Positions 17,884-26,336 of a stretch of 64,000 bases of DNA are shown in pieces. The notes beneath the pieces are model-generated. The model had not been told where the DNA came from, did not search any database, and saw nothing but the letters and a program-made list of their open reading frames with translations. Source of the stretch: JAAXGX01 sp965203565 (GTDB lineage Bacteria > Acidobacteriota > Vicinamibacteria > Vicinamibacterales > UBA8438); assembly GCA_965203565.1 (NCBI GenBank), contig OZ241896.1, positions 2,232,001 through 2,296,000 of the forward strand, given 5' to 3'. Position numbers and translations under genes: made by a program. The stretch's first letter is position 1; every line of letters begins with the position of its first letter.

Positions 17884-20800
17884 ATGCATCTCTCCCGGAC
17901 GTTCGCAGCACCGCAATGCATCCTCCGGCGCATCGGTGTCGCCGCGGCCGTCGTCGCGGCGGGCCTGCTGCTTGCGCCACCTTCGGCCGACGCCCAGGCG
18001 ATCGGCGGCACGGTCACCGACACCACGGGCGGCGTCCTGCCCGGCGTCACCGTCGAGGCGCGCAGTCCGGCCCTGATCGAGCAGGTCCGGACCGCCGTCA
18101 CCGACGGCGCCGGCCAGTACCTGATCGTGGCGCTCGAAACGGGCGACTACACCGTGACGTTCACGCTGCCCGGCTTCAGCACGCACGTGCGCGAGGGGGT
18201 CGACCTCAGCACCGGGTTCACCGCGAACGTCGACGTCGAGATGGCGGTCGGCGCGCTCGAGGAGACGGTCACCGTCACCGAGGCCAGCCCGATCATCGAC
18301 GTCCAGAGCGTCCGGCAGAGCGAGACGATCGACCGGGAGCTGTACGAGGTGCTCCCGACCACGCGCGGCTACGACTCGCTGGCGCTGCTCATCCCCGCGA
18401 TGAACATCCAGGGCGGCCCGTCGACGGCGGTCCCGATAGACACCGGCGGCCTCAGCGGCGTGCCGAACAACCGGCTGACGATCCACGGCTCCGACGAGTA
18501 CGACGCCGAGGTCCAGGTGGACGGCTTCGACGTGAACTCGGTGGCGTTCGACGGCGCCCCGGGCGCCCTGCCGCAGGACGGTCCGATCGCGGAATACGTG
18601 TACGACTACTCCTCGAACGCGGCCGAGGTGGAGACGGGCGGCGTCCGGATGAACATGATCCCGAAGGAGGGGAGCAACACGATCACCGGCAGCTTCTACG
18701 CGAACTACGGCCACTCGAGCTGGCTGTCGAACAACGTCGACCAGGACCTGATCGACCGCGGGATCACCGGCGGCAGGCAGGGGGCGTTCCGGGCGGACCA
18801 GTCGTGGCAGGTCGCGCCGACGATCGGCGGCCCGGTCGTGCGCGACAGGTTGTGGTTCTTCATGAGCTACACCTACCGGAGGGCCAGCTTCTTCCCGTCC
18901 GGGCTGTTCAACAGCACCGACACGAGCGCGACGTCCTACGTCCCCAACCTCGAAGAGCCGACCCTGGAGAAGTCGACCAACTACGAGGGGACGCTGCGGC
19001 TGACGTGGCAGGCGACCACGCGCGACAAGGTGCAGGCGTACTGGGCCAACAGCAACGTCAAGCAGATCCCGTCGCTGACCGGCTCGCAGCTGCATCCGCT
19101 CTACATCGCCCCGGAGGCGGGCAGCGACGGCACGTCGGCGTTCAACACGTACCAGATCACCTGGGTGCGGCCGCAGACCAACCGGATCCTGTTCGAGGCC
19201 GGCTACTCGCGGCTCCCCGCCCACAGCATCCTCTACCCGCTCAACAACGAGTTCGGCTCCCCGGGAAACGGCGCGCACTTCGGCGCCCGGACCGACCTGC
19301 CCGGCCTGTTCGAAGCGACCACGCTGACGATGTCGCGCAACATGGGGTTCCTCTTCGGCGGGAACACCGTCTGGTACTCGACGATGAACCAGACGGTGCG
19401 CGCGTCGATGTCGTACGTCACCGGCAGCCACAACCTGAAGTTCGGCGTCCGGACGACGCTCAAGTCGCAGAACGAGACGTACCGCAGCGGGTCGAACTGG
19501 ACGAACGCCATCACCTTCTTCGGCAGTCCGGTCCAGGCGCACTTCTGGTCACGGCCGCCGGAGACGAACGAGCTGACGAACACCGGCCTCTACGTCCAGG
19601 ACCAGTGGACGATAGACCGCCTGACGGTCAACGCCGGGGTGCGGTTCGACTATTTCCGCGGCCATTACCCCGATCAGGTGTCCGTGCCGGGCTCCCCCAC
19701 GCATTCGCCCTGGGCGCCGGAGGTCATCATGGTCGAAGGCGCGACGGCGGCCAGCTGGAAGGACCTCCAGCCCCGGCTGGGCGTGGTCTATGATCTGCGG
19801 GGCGACGGCCGGACGGCGCTCAAGGCGTCAGCGTCGCGGTTCGGAAGCCGGGACGCCATCTCCCTGGCGGGCGACCTCAACCCGATAGCGAACAACACGC
19901 GGCAGGCCCGAACCTGGATCGACGGCGCGGTCTGCCTCAATCCCGCGGTCTGCGTCCCCGGCGACGGCATCCCGCAGGGCGATCCGCTCCTCCCCTATCC
20001 GAACGGCGAGCTGCTGAGCCCGCCCGACAACGCGGCGTTCGGCGCGCACGTCGCCACGCAGTTCTTCGACCCCGACTGGGCGTTCGGCTGGGGCAAGAAG
20101 AAGGCGAACTGGGAGTTCTCGGGCAGCATCCAGCACGAGCTGCTCGACAACGTGTCGGTCGACTTCGGGTATTTCCGGCGCGTATACGTCAACTTCGACG
20201 CCTGGGACAACCGGAGCGTCGGCCCCGAGGACTTCGACACGTACCAGATCACCGTACCGGCGGATCCGCGGCTCCCGGACGGCGGCGGCTACGCGCTCAC
20301 CCTGGTGGACATGAAGCCGGAGGCGCTGGCCCGCGGCCAGGAGAACTGGGCCACCGGCACCGACGATCTCGGCGGCGAGAGCGAGATGTGGCACGGCATC
20401 GACCTGAGCGCCACCGCGCGGCTGGAAGGGCTCCTGCTGCAGGGCGGTCTGGCCACCGGGCGGCGGATCTCCGACTACTGCGGCTACATGGAGCAGCAGC
20501 CGGAGGTGCTGTTCGGCGAGTACACGCCGTTCCCGGCGTCGCGCGTCGGCCGGGGAACCACCGGCCAACTGGCGGGAATAGCCGGCAGCCGGGGCAACCT
20601 GTCCGCCCGGGAGTTCTGCCGGGCCGAGGACAACTGGCTGACGAACCTGTCGCTGTCCGGCTCGTACACCTTCCCGTACGACGTCGACGTCTCGGCCACG
20701 TTCTTCTCCCGTCCGGGACCGCGGCGCGAAGCGATCTACCAGATCCCGCTCGCGGAGGTCGCGGCGGCCCTCGGCCGCCAGCCGACCATCGGGACCAACC

Positions 20801-21045
20801 CGGCCGTGAACATCCTCCCGCCGGGGGAGGCGTTCGGCGACCGGCTCAACCAGTTCGACCTGCGGATAGCCAAGGTGCTCGACTTCGGCCTCGGCGGCAA
20901 CCTGCGGGCGAGCTTCGACGTCTACAACCTGTTCAACTCGAACGCCGTCTCGCGGGAGCAGTCCGGCTTCGGTCCGTTGTACCTTCAGCCGATCGGCCTG
21001 CAGCCGGGCCGCCTGGCGAAGATCTCCTTCCAGTACAACTACTGA
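17884..21045 (+). CDS. TonB-dependent outer-membrane receptor with N-terminal CarboxypepD_reg-like domain (1)
   Basis: Outer-membrane receptor of 1053 residues. A signal peptide is followed by a carboxypeptidase-regulatory-like beta-sandwich (IGGTVTDTTGGVLPGVTVEA), a plug domain (about residues 115-260) and a large beta-barrel. It ends with an aromatic FQYNY terminus typical of outer-membrane proteins. Such receptors import oligosaccharides, peptides or chelates with TonB energy; the substrate cannot be read here. ATG at 17884 has GGAGGAG upstream. It is closely related along its whole length to the receptor at 23.0-26.2 kb, which points towards it. Confidence 0.9.
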   Translation: MHLSRTFAAPQCILRRIGVAAAVVAAGLLLAPPSADAQAIGGTVTDTTGGVLPGVTVEARSPALIEQVRTAVTDGAGQYLIVALETGDYTVTFTLPGFSTHVREGVDLSTGFTANVDVEMAVGALEETVTVTEASPIIDVQSVRQSETIDRELYEVLPTTRGYDSLALLIPAMNIQGGPSTAVPIDTGGLSGVPNNRLTIHGSDEYDAEVQVDGFDVNSVAFDGAPGALPQDGPIAEYVYDYSSNAAEVETGGVRMNMIPKEGSNTITGSFYANYGHSSWLSNNVDQDLIDRGITGGRQGAFRADQSWQVAPTIGGPVVRDRLWFFMSYTYRRASFFPSGLFNSTDTSATSYVPNLEEPTLEKSTNYEGTLRLTWQATTRDKVQAYWANSNVKQIPSLTGSQLHPLYIAPEAGSDGTSAFNTYQITWVRPQTNRILFEAGYSRLPAHSILYPLNNEFGSPGNGAHFGARTDLPGLFEATTLTMSRNMGFLFGGNTVWYSTMNQTVRASMSYVTGSHNLKFGVRTTLKSQNETYRSGSNWTNAITFFGSPVQAHFWSRPPETNELTNTGLYVQDQWTIDRLTVNAGVRFDYFRGHYPDQVSVPGSPTHSPWAPEVIMVEGATAASWKDLQPRLGVVYDLRGDGRTALKASASRFGSRDAISLAGDLNPIANNTRQARTWIDGAVCLNPAVCVPGDGIPQGDPLLPYPNGELLSPPDNAAFGAHVATQFFDPDWAFGWGKKKANWEFSGSIQHELLDNVSVDFGYFRRVYVNFDAWDNRSVGPEDFDTYQITVPADPRLPDGGGYALTLVDMKPEALARGQENWATGTDDLGGESEMWHGIDLSATARLEGLLLQGGLATGRRISDYCGYMEQQPEVLFGEYTPFPASRVGRGTTGQLAGIAGSRGNLSAREFCRAEDNWLTNLSLSGSYTFPYDVDVSATFFSRPGPRREAIYQIPLAEVAAALGRQPTIGTNPAVNILPPGEAFGDRLNQFDLRIAKVLDFGLGGNLRASFDVYNLFNSNAVSREQSGFGPLYLQPIGLQPGRLAKISFQYNY

Positions 21046-21054
21046 GTCGGAGAA

Positions 21055-21093
21055 GGGCGCGCGTGGGGCATCCCCCCCGCTCCGCGCGCGCCC
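21055..21093 (+). terminator. Stem-loop after TonB receptor 1
   Basis: A perfect 9-bp stem, GGGCGCGCG (21055-21063) with CGCGCGCCC (21085-21093), begins 10 bp after the receptor stop. There is no U-tract, so intrinsic termination is uncertain. Confidence 0.4.
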
Positions 21094-21178
21094 GCGCCGT
21101 TCCCGCGCATGCGGCCGCGGCGCGGCGGGCCGTGCAGTCTGCGGCGAACCCTGCGCCGCAGCCGGGCGGCCGGGGGCG

Positions 21179-22141
21179 TTACTGCGTCTCCGCGCTCTGC
21201 GCGTCGTACCGCCGCGCGCGCTCCACCACGTCGTCGCTGCGGACCAGCTCCCACCGGCGGCCGGGGTCGAGCGCGGCGCCGCCGGCCCGGCCCACGCGGC
21301 CGTCGCGGGCGAGCGCGGCGAGCGCGCGGTCGACGGCGCCGAGCGCCACCAGGTTCAGGCCGCCGAAGAACGCGACGCTCACCCGGTTCGCCTGCGCGTC
21401 CCGGAGAGAGGGAACCGACGCGAGCATCGGCCGGCCGGCTGTCTCCACCGCCCGGGCGCACTGATCCAGAGGGAGCGACGGGATGAAGATCAGGTCGCCG
21501 CCCTCCTCCGCGTACCGCGCGGTCCGCTCCAGCGCCTCCTCGACCGGCCCGCCCGCCGCCACCACGTCGCACCGGGCCATCAGGACCGTGTCGCCCCGCC
21601 GGGCGTCGGCGGCGGCACGGATCTTGTCGACCATGGCGCCGGCGGCGAGGATCTTCCCCTCGCCGAGCCCGCGCAGGTGCTTGGCGCCGTACAGGTCCTC
21701 GATCATGACGCACGCCGCGCCGGCCCGTTCGTACCGCTGCACCGTCCGGTAGACGTTCAGCGGGTTCCCCCCGCCGTCGTCCGCGTCGGCGACTATCGGC
21801 AGGGCGACGGCGTCGGCCGCGCGGCGGCAGAAGTCGATCAGGTCGTCGATGGTCGCCATGCCGTAGTCGCCGAGCCCGAACTGGCTGAGCGAGAGCGCGC
21901 TCCCGCCCGTCATCGCCATCTCGAACCCGTGCATCTCGACCAGCCGGGCGGTCGCCACGTCGCCGCAGTTGACGCAGCGGCTCGGCTCCGGCCGCGCCAG
22001 CAGCCGGCGCAGCCGGGCGCCCGGAGTCGAGCCGCCCGGGTCCTGCGCCCCGGCGGACGCGGCGCCGAGCGCGTGCGCGGCCAACCCGCCGGCGGCGGCG
22101 CCGGTCCCTTGCAGGAAGCGGCGACGTGACGGTCTGCTCAT
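21179..22141 (-). CDS. Tat-exported isocitrate lyase/PEP-mutase superfamily protein
   Basis: Protein of 320 residues with a twin-arginine signal (SRRRFLQGTGAAAGGLAAHA), predicting folded export to the periplasm. The mature part has the PEP-mutase/ICL barrel: GFEMAMTGGSALS, LPIVADADDGGGNPLNVYRT (the metal-binding DxDxG-like loop) and CVMIEDLYGAKH. Relatives cleave or rearrange C-C or C-P bonds of 2-hydroxy acids or phosphonates. The usual cytosolic ICL catalytic KKCGH motif is absent. ATG at 22141 follows GGAGGAAGGG. An exported member is unusual; the substrate is unknown. Confidence 0.78.
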   Translation of the reverse strand: MSRPSRRRFLQGTGAAAGGLAAHALGAASAGAQDPGGSTPGARLRRLLARPEPSRCVNCGDVATARLVEMHGFEMAMTGGSALSLSQFGLGDYGMATIDDLIDFCRRAADAVALPIVADADDGGGNPLNVYRTVQRYERAGAACVMIEDLYGAKHLRGLGEGKILAAGAMVDKIRAAADARRGDTVLMARCDVVAAGGPVEEALERTARYAEEGGDLIFIPSLPLDQCARAVETAGRPMLASVPSLRDAQANRVSVAFFGGLNLVALGAVDRALAALARDGRVGRAGGAALDPGRRWELVRSDDVVERARRYDAQSAETQ

Positions 22142-22156
22142 CCCTTCCTCCCTCCG

Positions 22157-22492
22157 TCATACGAGGCGCAATCCGTCGTCGGCTATCGCGCGAAACAAGG
22201 GATGCGCCTCCCGGCGCCGCCGCTCGAACGTTGCGGCGCCGACGACAATCGGTTCGACGGGCAGCGTGGTGCGCTTCAGCACTTCGCCGACCTGGTCGAA
22301 GAGACGCCCCGGCAGCTCACCGACGACGAGCAGGTCGATGTCGCTCCCTTCGTGCTCCATCCCGCGGGCGAACGAGCCGAAGACGTAGACCGACGCGATC
22401 GGGAAATCGCGCTTCAGGCCGGCCGCGAGGCGTCTCAGCTCTCGAACGACGCGCTGACGCGCGTGAGGATCGAGCGAGCAGACCGCAGACAT
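22157..22492 (-). CDS. MNT-type nucleotidyltransferase of a broken HEPN/MNT pair
   Basis: Minimal nucleotidyltransferase of 111 residues with the signature GSFARGMEHEGSDIDLLVV near residue 40. It should be the antitoxin for the HEPN protein encoded just upstream, but that gene is interrupted. The ATG at 22492 lies inside the 3' end of the HEPN frame, an overlap of about 58 bp. The frame appears intact, leaving an orphan antitoxin-like gene. It is only distantly similar to the MNT gene at 5.0 kb. Confidence 0.85.
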   Translation of the reverse strand: MSAVCSLDPHARQRVVRELRRLAAGLKRDFPIASVYVFGSFARGMEHEGSDIDLLVVGELPGRLFDQVGEVLKRTTLPVEPIVVGAATFERRRREAHPLFRAIADDGLRLV

Positions 22493-23005
22493 TGCTCGGC
22501 GTCCTTCTCCTGGTAGTAGGCGGCCGGCGCCGTCTCGACGTCGAGTCCGTTCGGATAGCGCGTCGGGATGTAATGCTGGTCAAGCCATCGCGCGGCCTCG
22601 TCGAGATCGCCGTACTGCGCGTCGATCGCCGCCGCTTCCCGGGCGAGCCGGCGGAGACTGTGCGTGACGATGCTGGTCCGCCCGCGAACGTAGAGAAACG
22701 CCTTGACAGCCCGTGGCGAAAGTCCCCGCTGCATTCGAGCGGCGATGCATCCCGCCTGACGGCGTTGTTCGTCGGTTGCGTATGCCCAATATGCGCCCTC
22801 CTCACGCCTTGTCAGGCGGGCGCCTCACCGCTCTCGGTGCGACGCGGGGATTCCACCACGGGCTGTTGAGCGCCTTCTCTCCCGCCTGTTGAGCCTGGAA
22901 GCAGGCCCATTCGTGATGCCCGGCGGCGGTGCTGTCCACGGCGGCGGCGATGTCCGCCCGCGCCTGGTCGCACCACGTCCGGGCCAGGAGATCCCGGCCG
23001 GCCAT
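22435..23005 (-). pseudogene. HEPN-domain gene interrupted by the 159-bp inverted-repeat element
   Basis: The 5' part (23005-22866) encodes a HEPN N-terminus ending QAQQAGEKAL. The 3' part (22706-22435) continues KAFLYVRGRTS and includes the family motif HYIPTRYPNG. Removing the element and one copy of the TTGA duplication restores a continuous frame with EKALKAFLYV across the junction, giving about 134 residues, normal for HEPN. The insertion (element plus duplication, 163 bp) shifts the frame and creates a stop inside the element, so full-length toxin cannot be made. The start is 1 bp after the TonB receptor 2 stop. Confidence 0.88.
22707..22865 (+). mobile_element. 159-bp MITE-like inverted-repeat element, copy A (in HEPN gene)
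   Basis: The ends are inverted repeats: CAGCCCGTGGCGAAAG on the left and the complement of CCACCACGGGCTG on the right, with pairing continuing imperfectly inwards to a perfect CCCGCCTGAC/GTCAGGCGGG pair. It is flanked by the direct repeat TTGA (22703-22706 and 22866-22869). There is no transposase, so it must move in trans. It is nearly identical in its core to copies at 44.3 and 59.2 kb. Confidence 0.9.
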
Positions 23006-23006
23006 G

Positions 23007-26000
23007 CTAGAAACTGTACTGGAACGTCACCTTGGCCAGACGGCCCGGCTGCACGCCGAGCGGCTGCAGGAACGAATCCGGAACGCCCCCCGCGGAGAAG
23101 CCGTACCGCTCCCGGGAGACGGAGTTCCCGTTGAACAGGTTGAAGACGTCGAGGCTCGCCCGCACGTCGCCGCCGCCGCGCAGGTCGAACACCCGGCCGA
23201 TCCGCAGGTCGAACTGGTGGAAGCGGTCGCCGTGCGCCGTCCCCGGCGGGATGACGTTCATCGAGACGGCGCTGCCGACTGTGGCCGGCCGGCCGAGCGC
23301 CGCGACGACTTCGTCGGCCGGCACGGTGTAGATCGCCTCGCGCACGGTGCCGGGCCGGCTGAAGAACGCCGCCGACACGTCGATGCCGTACGGGAAGGTG
23401 TACGACCCGAACACCGAGACGTTCGTCAGCCAGTTCCGCTCGGCCCGGCAGAAGTCGGTGGCGAGCAGGTTGCCGCGGCTCCCGGCCGTCCCCAGGACGC
23501 GCGAGGCGGTGTAGGTGGTCGGCGACCCGAACAGGACTTCCGGCGCCGCCTCCTGCAGGCCGCAGACGTCGGTGGTCCGCTGCCCCGTCGCCAGGCCGCC
23601 CTGCAGCAGCACGCCTTCCAGCCGGGCGCTCAGGTTGAAGTCGAAGCCGTGCCACCGGTCGCTCTCCGCGCCGAGGTTGCCGGTCCCGGTCTTCCGGTTG
23701 TTCTGCAGGCGCGCGAACGCCTCCGGCGTCATGTCGACGAGCGTGAGCGGGAACCCGCCGCCGTTCGGCAACCGGTCGTCCGCCGGGACCATGATGGTGT
23801 ACCGGTCGAAATCCTCCGGGCCGACGTTCAGGTTGTCCCACTCGTCGAAGTTGACGTAGTGGCGCCGGAAATAGCCGACGTCCACCGACACGTTGTCGAC
23901 CAGCTCGTGCTCGATGCTCAGTGCGTACTCCCAGTTCGCCTTCTTCTTCCCCCACCCCATCGCCCAGTCCGGATCGAACGCCTCGGTGACGATCGGCGCG
24001 CCGAACGCCGGGTTGTCGGTCGGGCTCATCAGCTCGCCGTTGGGAAACGGGTTGAGCGGATCGCCCTGCGGCAGACCGTCGCCCGGAATGCACGCCACCG
24101 GTCCGATGCACGACGGCAGCACCGTCCCCCGCGGGAGCACGAAGTGCGTGTTGGCGCCGTCGAGCCAGAGCCGGGTCTGCCGGCGGTTGTTCGCCGCGGG
24201 ATTCAGCTCGCCGGCCAGCGCGATGGCGTCCCGGCTCCCGAACCGGGAGACCGACGCCTTGATCGCCGTCCGCCCGTCGCCGCGAAGGTCGTACACCATG
24301 CCGAGGCGGGGCTGGAGGTCCTTCCAGACCGCCGCCGTCGCCCCGGGGAACGACGACCCCCGGGGAACCCAGACGGAGGTGTGAACGGCTCCCGGCGCCG
24401 ACACGTGGTCGGGATAGCTCCCCTTGAAGTAGTCGAACCGCAGCCCGGCGTTGATCGTCAGCCGGTCCATCGTCCACTGGTCCTGCGCGTACACCCCGAC
24501 GTTGACCAGCTCGTTCGTCTCCGGCGGCCTCGACTCGAAGTACGCCTCGAGCGGCCGGCCGACGATGGTCAGCATGTTCGTCCAGTTGTTGGCGCTCCGG
24601 TACGTCTCGGTCTGCCCCTTGATGTTGCTGGTGAACCCGAACTTCAGGTTGTGGCTGCCGGTGACGTACGACATCGCCCCGCGGAACGCCCGGTTGTACG
24701 TCGAGAAGTGGACGTCGGTCCCGTTGAAGAAGAACCCCATGTTCCGGGACATCGTCAGCGTGGTCCCCTCGAACACGCTGGGCAGGTCGGTCCGGGCGTC
24801 GAGATGCTCCCGGCCGGTGCCGTGGAGGCGCTGCGTCTCGGCGTCGAGCGGGTTCAGGATGTTGTTCGCCGGCATCAACGAGACGCCGAACTCGAACAGG
24901 ATCCGGTTGGTCTGCGGCCGGACCCAGGTGAGCTGGTACGTGTTGACGTTGTTCACCCCCTCGCTGCCCGCCTCCGGCGCGATGTAGATCGGGTCGAGCT
25001 GCGATCCGCTCAGCGACGGGATCTGCTGCGAGTTGTTGCTGCCCCAGAACGTCTGCACCTTGTCTTTCGACGTCGCCTGCCACGTCAGCCGCAGCGTCCC
25101 TTCCCACAGATTCTGCCGGTCGATCGTCGGGCGGTCGAGGTCGGGGACGTACGCCAGGGCGCTGGTGTCGGAGTTGTCGAACAGGCCGGCCGGAAGCTGC
25201 GACGCCCGGCGGTATGACCAGGTAGCGAAGAACCAGAGACGGTCGCGCACTATCGGGCCGCCGAGCGACGGGCCGGTGTACCACTGCTGATCCACGCGCA
25301 GCGCGCCGTTCCTCCCCCCTGCGATCCCGCGATCGATCAGCTCCTGGTCCACGTTGTTCGACAACCAGCTCGAGTGGGCGAAGTCGGTGTAGAACCCGCC
25401 GCTGAACGCGTTGCTCCCCTCCTTCGGGATCAGGTTCAGCCGCACGCCGCCCGTCTCGACCTCCGCCGAGTTGGCCGAGTAGTCGTAGACGTACTCGGCG
25501 ATGGCGGTGTCGAGCGGCGTCCCTTCCGGGGCGCCCTCGAGCGCCACGAGGCCGACGTCGAGGCCGTCGAGCTGCATCTCGCCGTCCGACTCCTCCGACC
25601 CGTGGATCGACAGCCGGTTGTTCCCCATCCCGGTGACGCCGCTCGTGTCGACCGACACGGTGGTGGTCGGCCCGCCCGCGATGTTCATCGCCGGGATGAG
25701 GACGGCCATCGCGTCGTACGTCTTCGACGTCGGGAGCGCCTCGTAGATCTCGCGGTCGATCGTCTCGCTCTGCCGAACGCTCTGGACGTCGATGATCGGG
25801 CTCGCTTCGGTAACCGTGACCGTCTCCTCCAGCGCGCCGACCGCTAGCTGCGCGTCGATGTTCGCGGTGAAGCCGGTGCTCAGCGCGACCCCTTCACGCA
25901 CCAGCGTGCTGAAGCCGGGCAGCGTGAACGTCACGGTGTAGACGCCGGTCTCGAGCGCCACGATCTGGTACTGCCCGCTCCCGTCGGTGACCGCGGCGCG

Positions 26001-26201
26001 GACCTGCTCGATCAGCGCGGGGCTGCGGGCCTCCACCGTCACGCCCGGCAGGACGCCGCCGGTCGTGTCGGTCACGACGCCGCCGATAGACTGCGCGCGG
26101 GCCGGGCCCGGCGCCAGCAGCAGGGAAACGGCGACCGCAGCCGCCGCGGCGCCGAGGCGGCTGCAGCGTGGCGGCTTCGAAAATCTCCGGAAGTTCGTCA
26201 T
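23007..26201 (-). CDS. TonB-dependent outer-membrane receptor with N-terminal CarboxypepD_reg-like domain (2)
   Basis: Outer-membrane receptor of 1064 residues with a signal peptide, a regulatory-like beta-sandwich (IGGVVTDTTGGVLPGVTVEA), plug and barrel, ending FQYSF. The first 170 residues are nearly the same as in receptor 1, and many barrel blocks match (NLKFG, LQPLGVQPGRLAK). ATG at 26201 follows GGGGAGGAG. The two receptors face each other and frame a PEP-mutase-like gene and an MNT/HEPN pair. The ligand is unknown. Confidence 0.9.
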   Translation of the reverse strand: MTNFRRFSKPPRCSRLGAAAAAVAVSLLLAPGPARAQSIGGVVTDTTGGVLPGVTVEARSPALIEQVRAAVTDGSGQYQIVALETGVYTVTFTLPGFSTLVREGVALSTGFTANIDAQLAVGALEETVTVTEASPIIDVQSVRQSETIDREIYEALPTSKTYDAMAVLIPAMNIAGGPTTTVSVDTSGVTGMGNNRLSIHGSEESDGEMQLDGLDVGLVALEGAPEGTPLDTAIAEYVYDYSANSAEVETGGVRLNLIPKEGSNAFSGGFYTDFAHSSWLSNNVDQELIDRGIAGGRNGALRVDQQWYTGPSLGGPIVRDRLWFFATWSYRRASQLPAGLFDNSDTSALAYVPDLDRPTIDRQNLWEGTLRLTWQATSKDKVQTFWGSNNSQQIPSLSGSQLDPIYIAPEAGSEGVNNVNTYQLTWVRPQTNRILFEFGVSLMPANNILNPLDAETQRLHGTGREHLDARTDLPSVFEGTTLTMSRNMGFFFNGTDVHFSTYNRAFRGAMSYVTGSHNLKFGFTSNIKGQTETYRSANNWTNMLTIVGRPLEAYFESRPPETNELVNVGVYAQDQWTMDRLTINAGLRFDYFKGSYPDHVSAPGAVHTSVWVPRGSSFPGATAAVWKDLQPRLGMVYDLRGDGRTAIKASVSRFGSRDAIALAGELNPAANNRRQTRLWLDGANTHFVLPRGTVLPSCIGPVACIPGDGLPQGDPLNPFPNGELMSPTDNPAFGAPIVTEAFDPDWAMGWGKKKANWEYALSIEHELVDNVSVDVGYFRRHYVNFDEWDNLNVGPEDFDRYTIMVPADDRLPNGGGFPLTLVDMTPEAFARLQNNRKTGTGNLGAESDRWHGFDFNLSARLEGVLLQGGLATGQRTTDVCGLQEAAPEVLFGSPTTYTASRVLGTAGSRGNLLATDFCRAERNWLTNVSVFGSYTFPYGIDVSAAFFSRPGTVREAIYTVPADEVVAALGRPATVGSAVSMNVIPPGTAHGDRFHQFDLRIGRVFDLRGGGDVRASLDVFNLFNGNSVSRERYGFSAGGVPDSFLQPLGVQPGRLAKVTFQYSF

Positions 26202-26250
26202 CCGACTCCTCCCCACTCCTGATGACCGGCCCGTACGACACGCAAGTGGC

Positions 26251-26279
26251 TCTATAGCACGGCGACCGTTCCGGCGCAA
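26251..26279 (-). promoter_or_regulatory. Candidate promoter of TonB receptor 2
   Basis: On the minus strand TTGCGC (26279-26274) is followed after 17 bp by TATAGA (26256-26251), 50 bp upstream of the ATG. Spacing is ideal and both boxes are partial matches to sigma-70 consensus. Confidence 0.5.
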
Positions 26280-26336
26280 CGACTTTTGCGCCGGCCGCGG
26301 CGCGATGCGGCGTGATATCGTTGCGGCGCAAGGCGG

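Noticed and set aside
22580..22789. Short open frame starting inside element copy A
   Set aside because: The same peptide start occurs in every copy because the element carries it; here it runs out of phase with the HEPN remainder, so it is not a gene.
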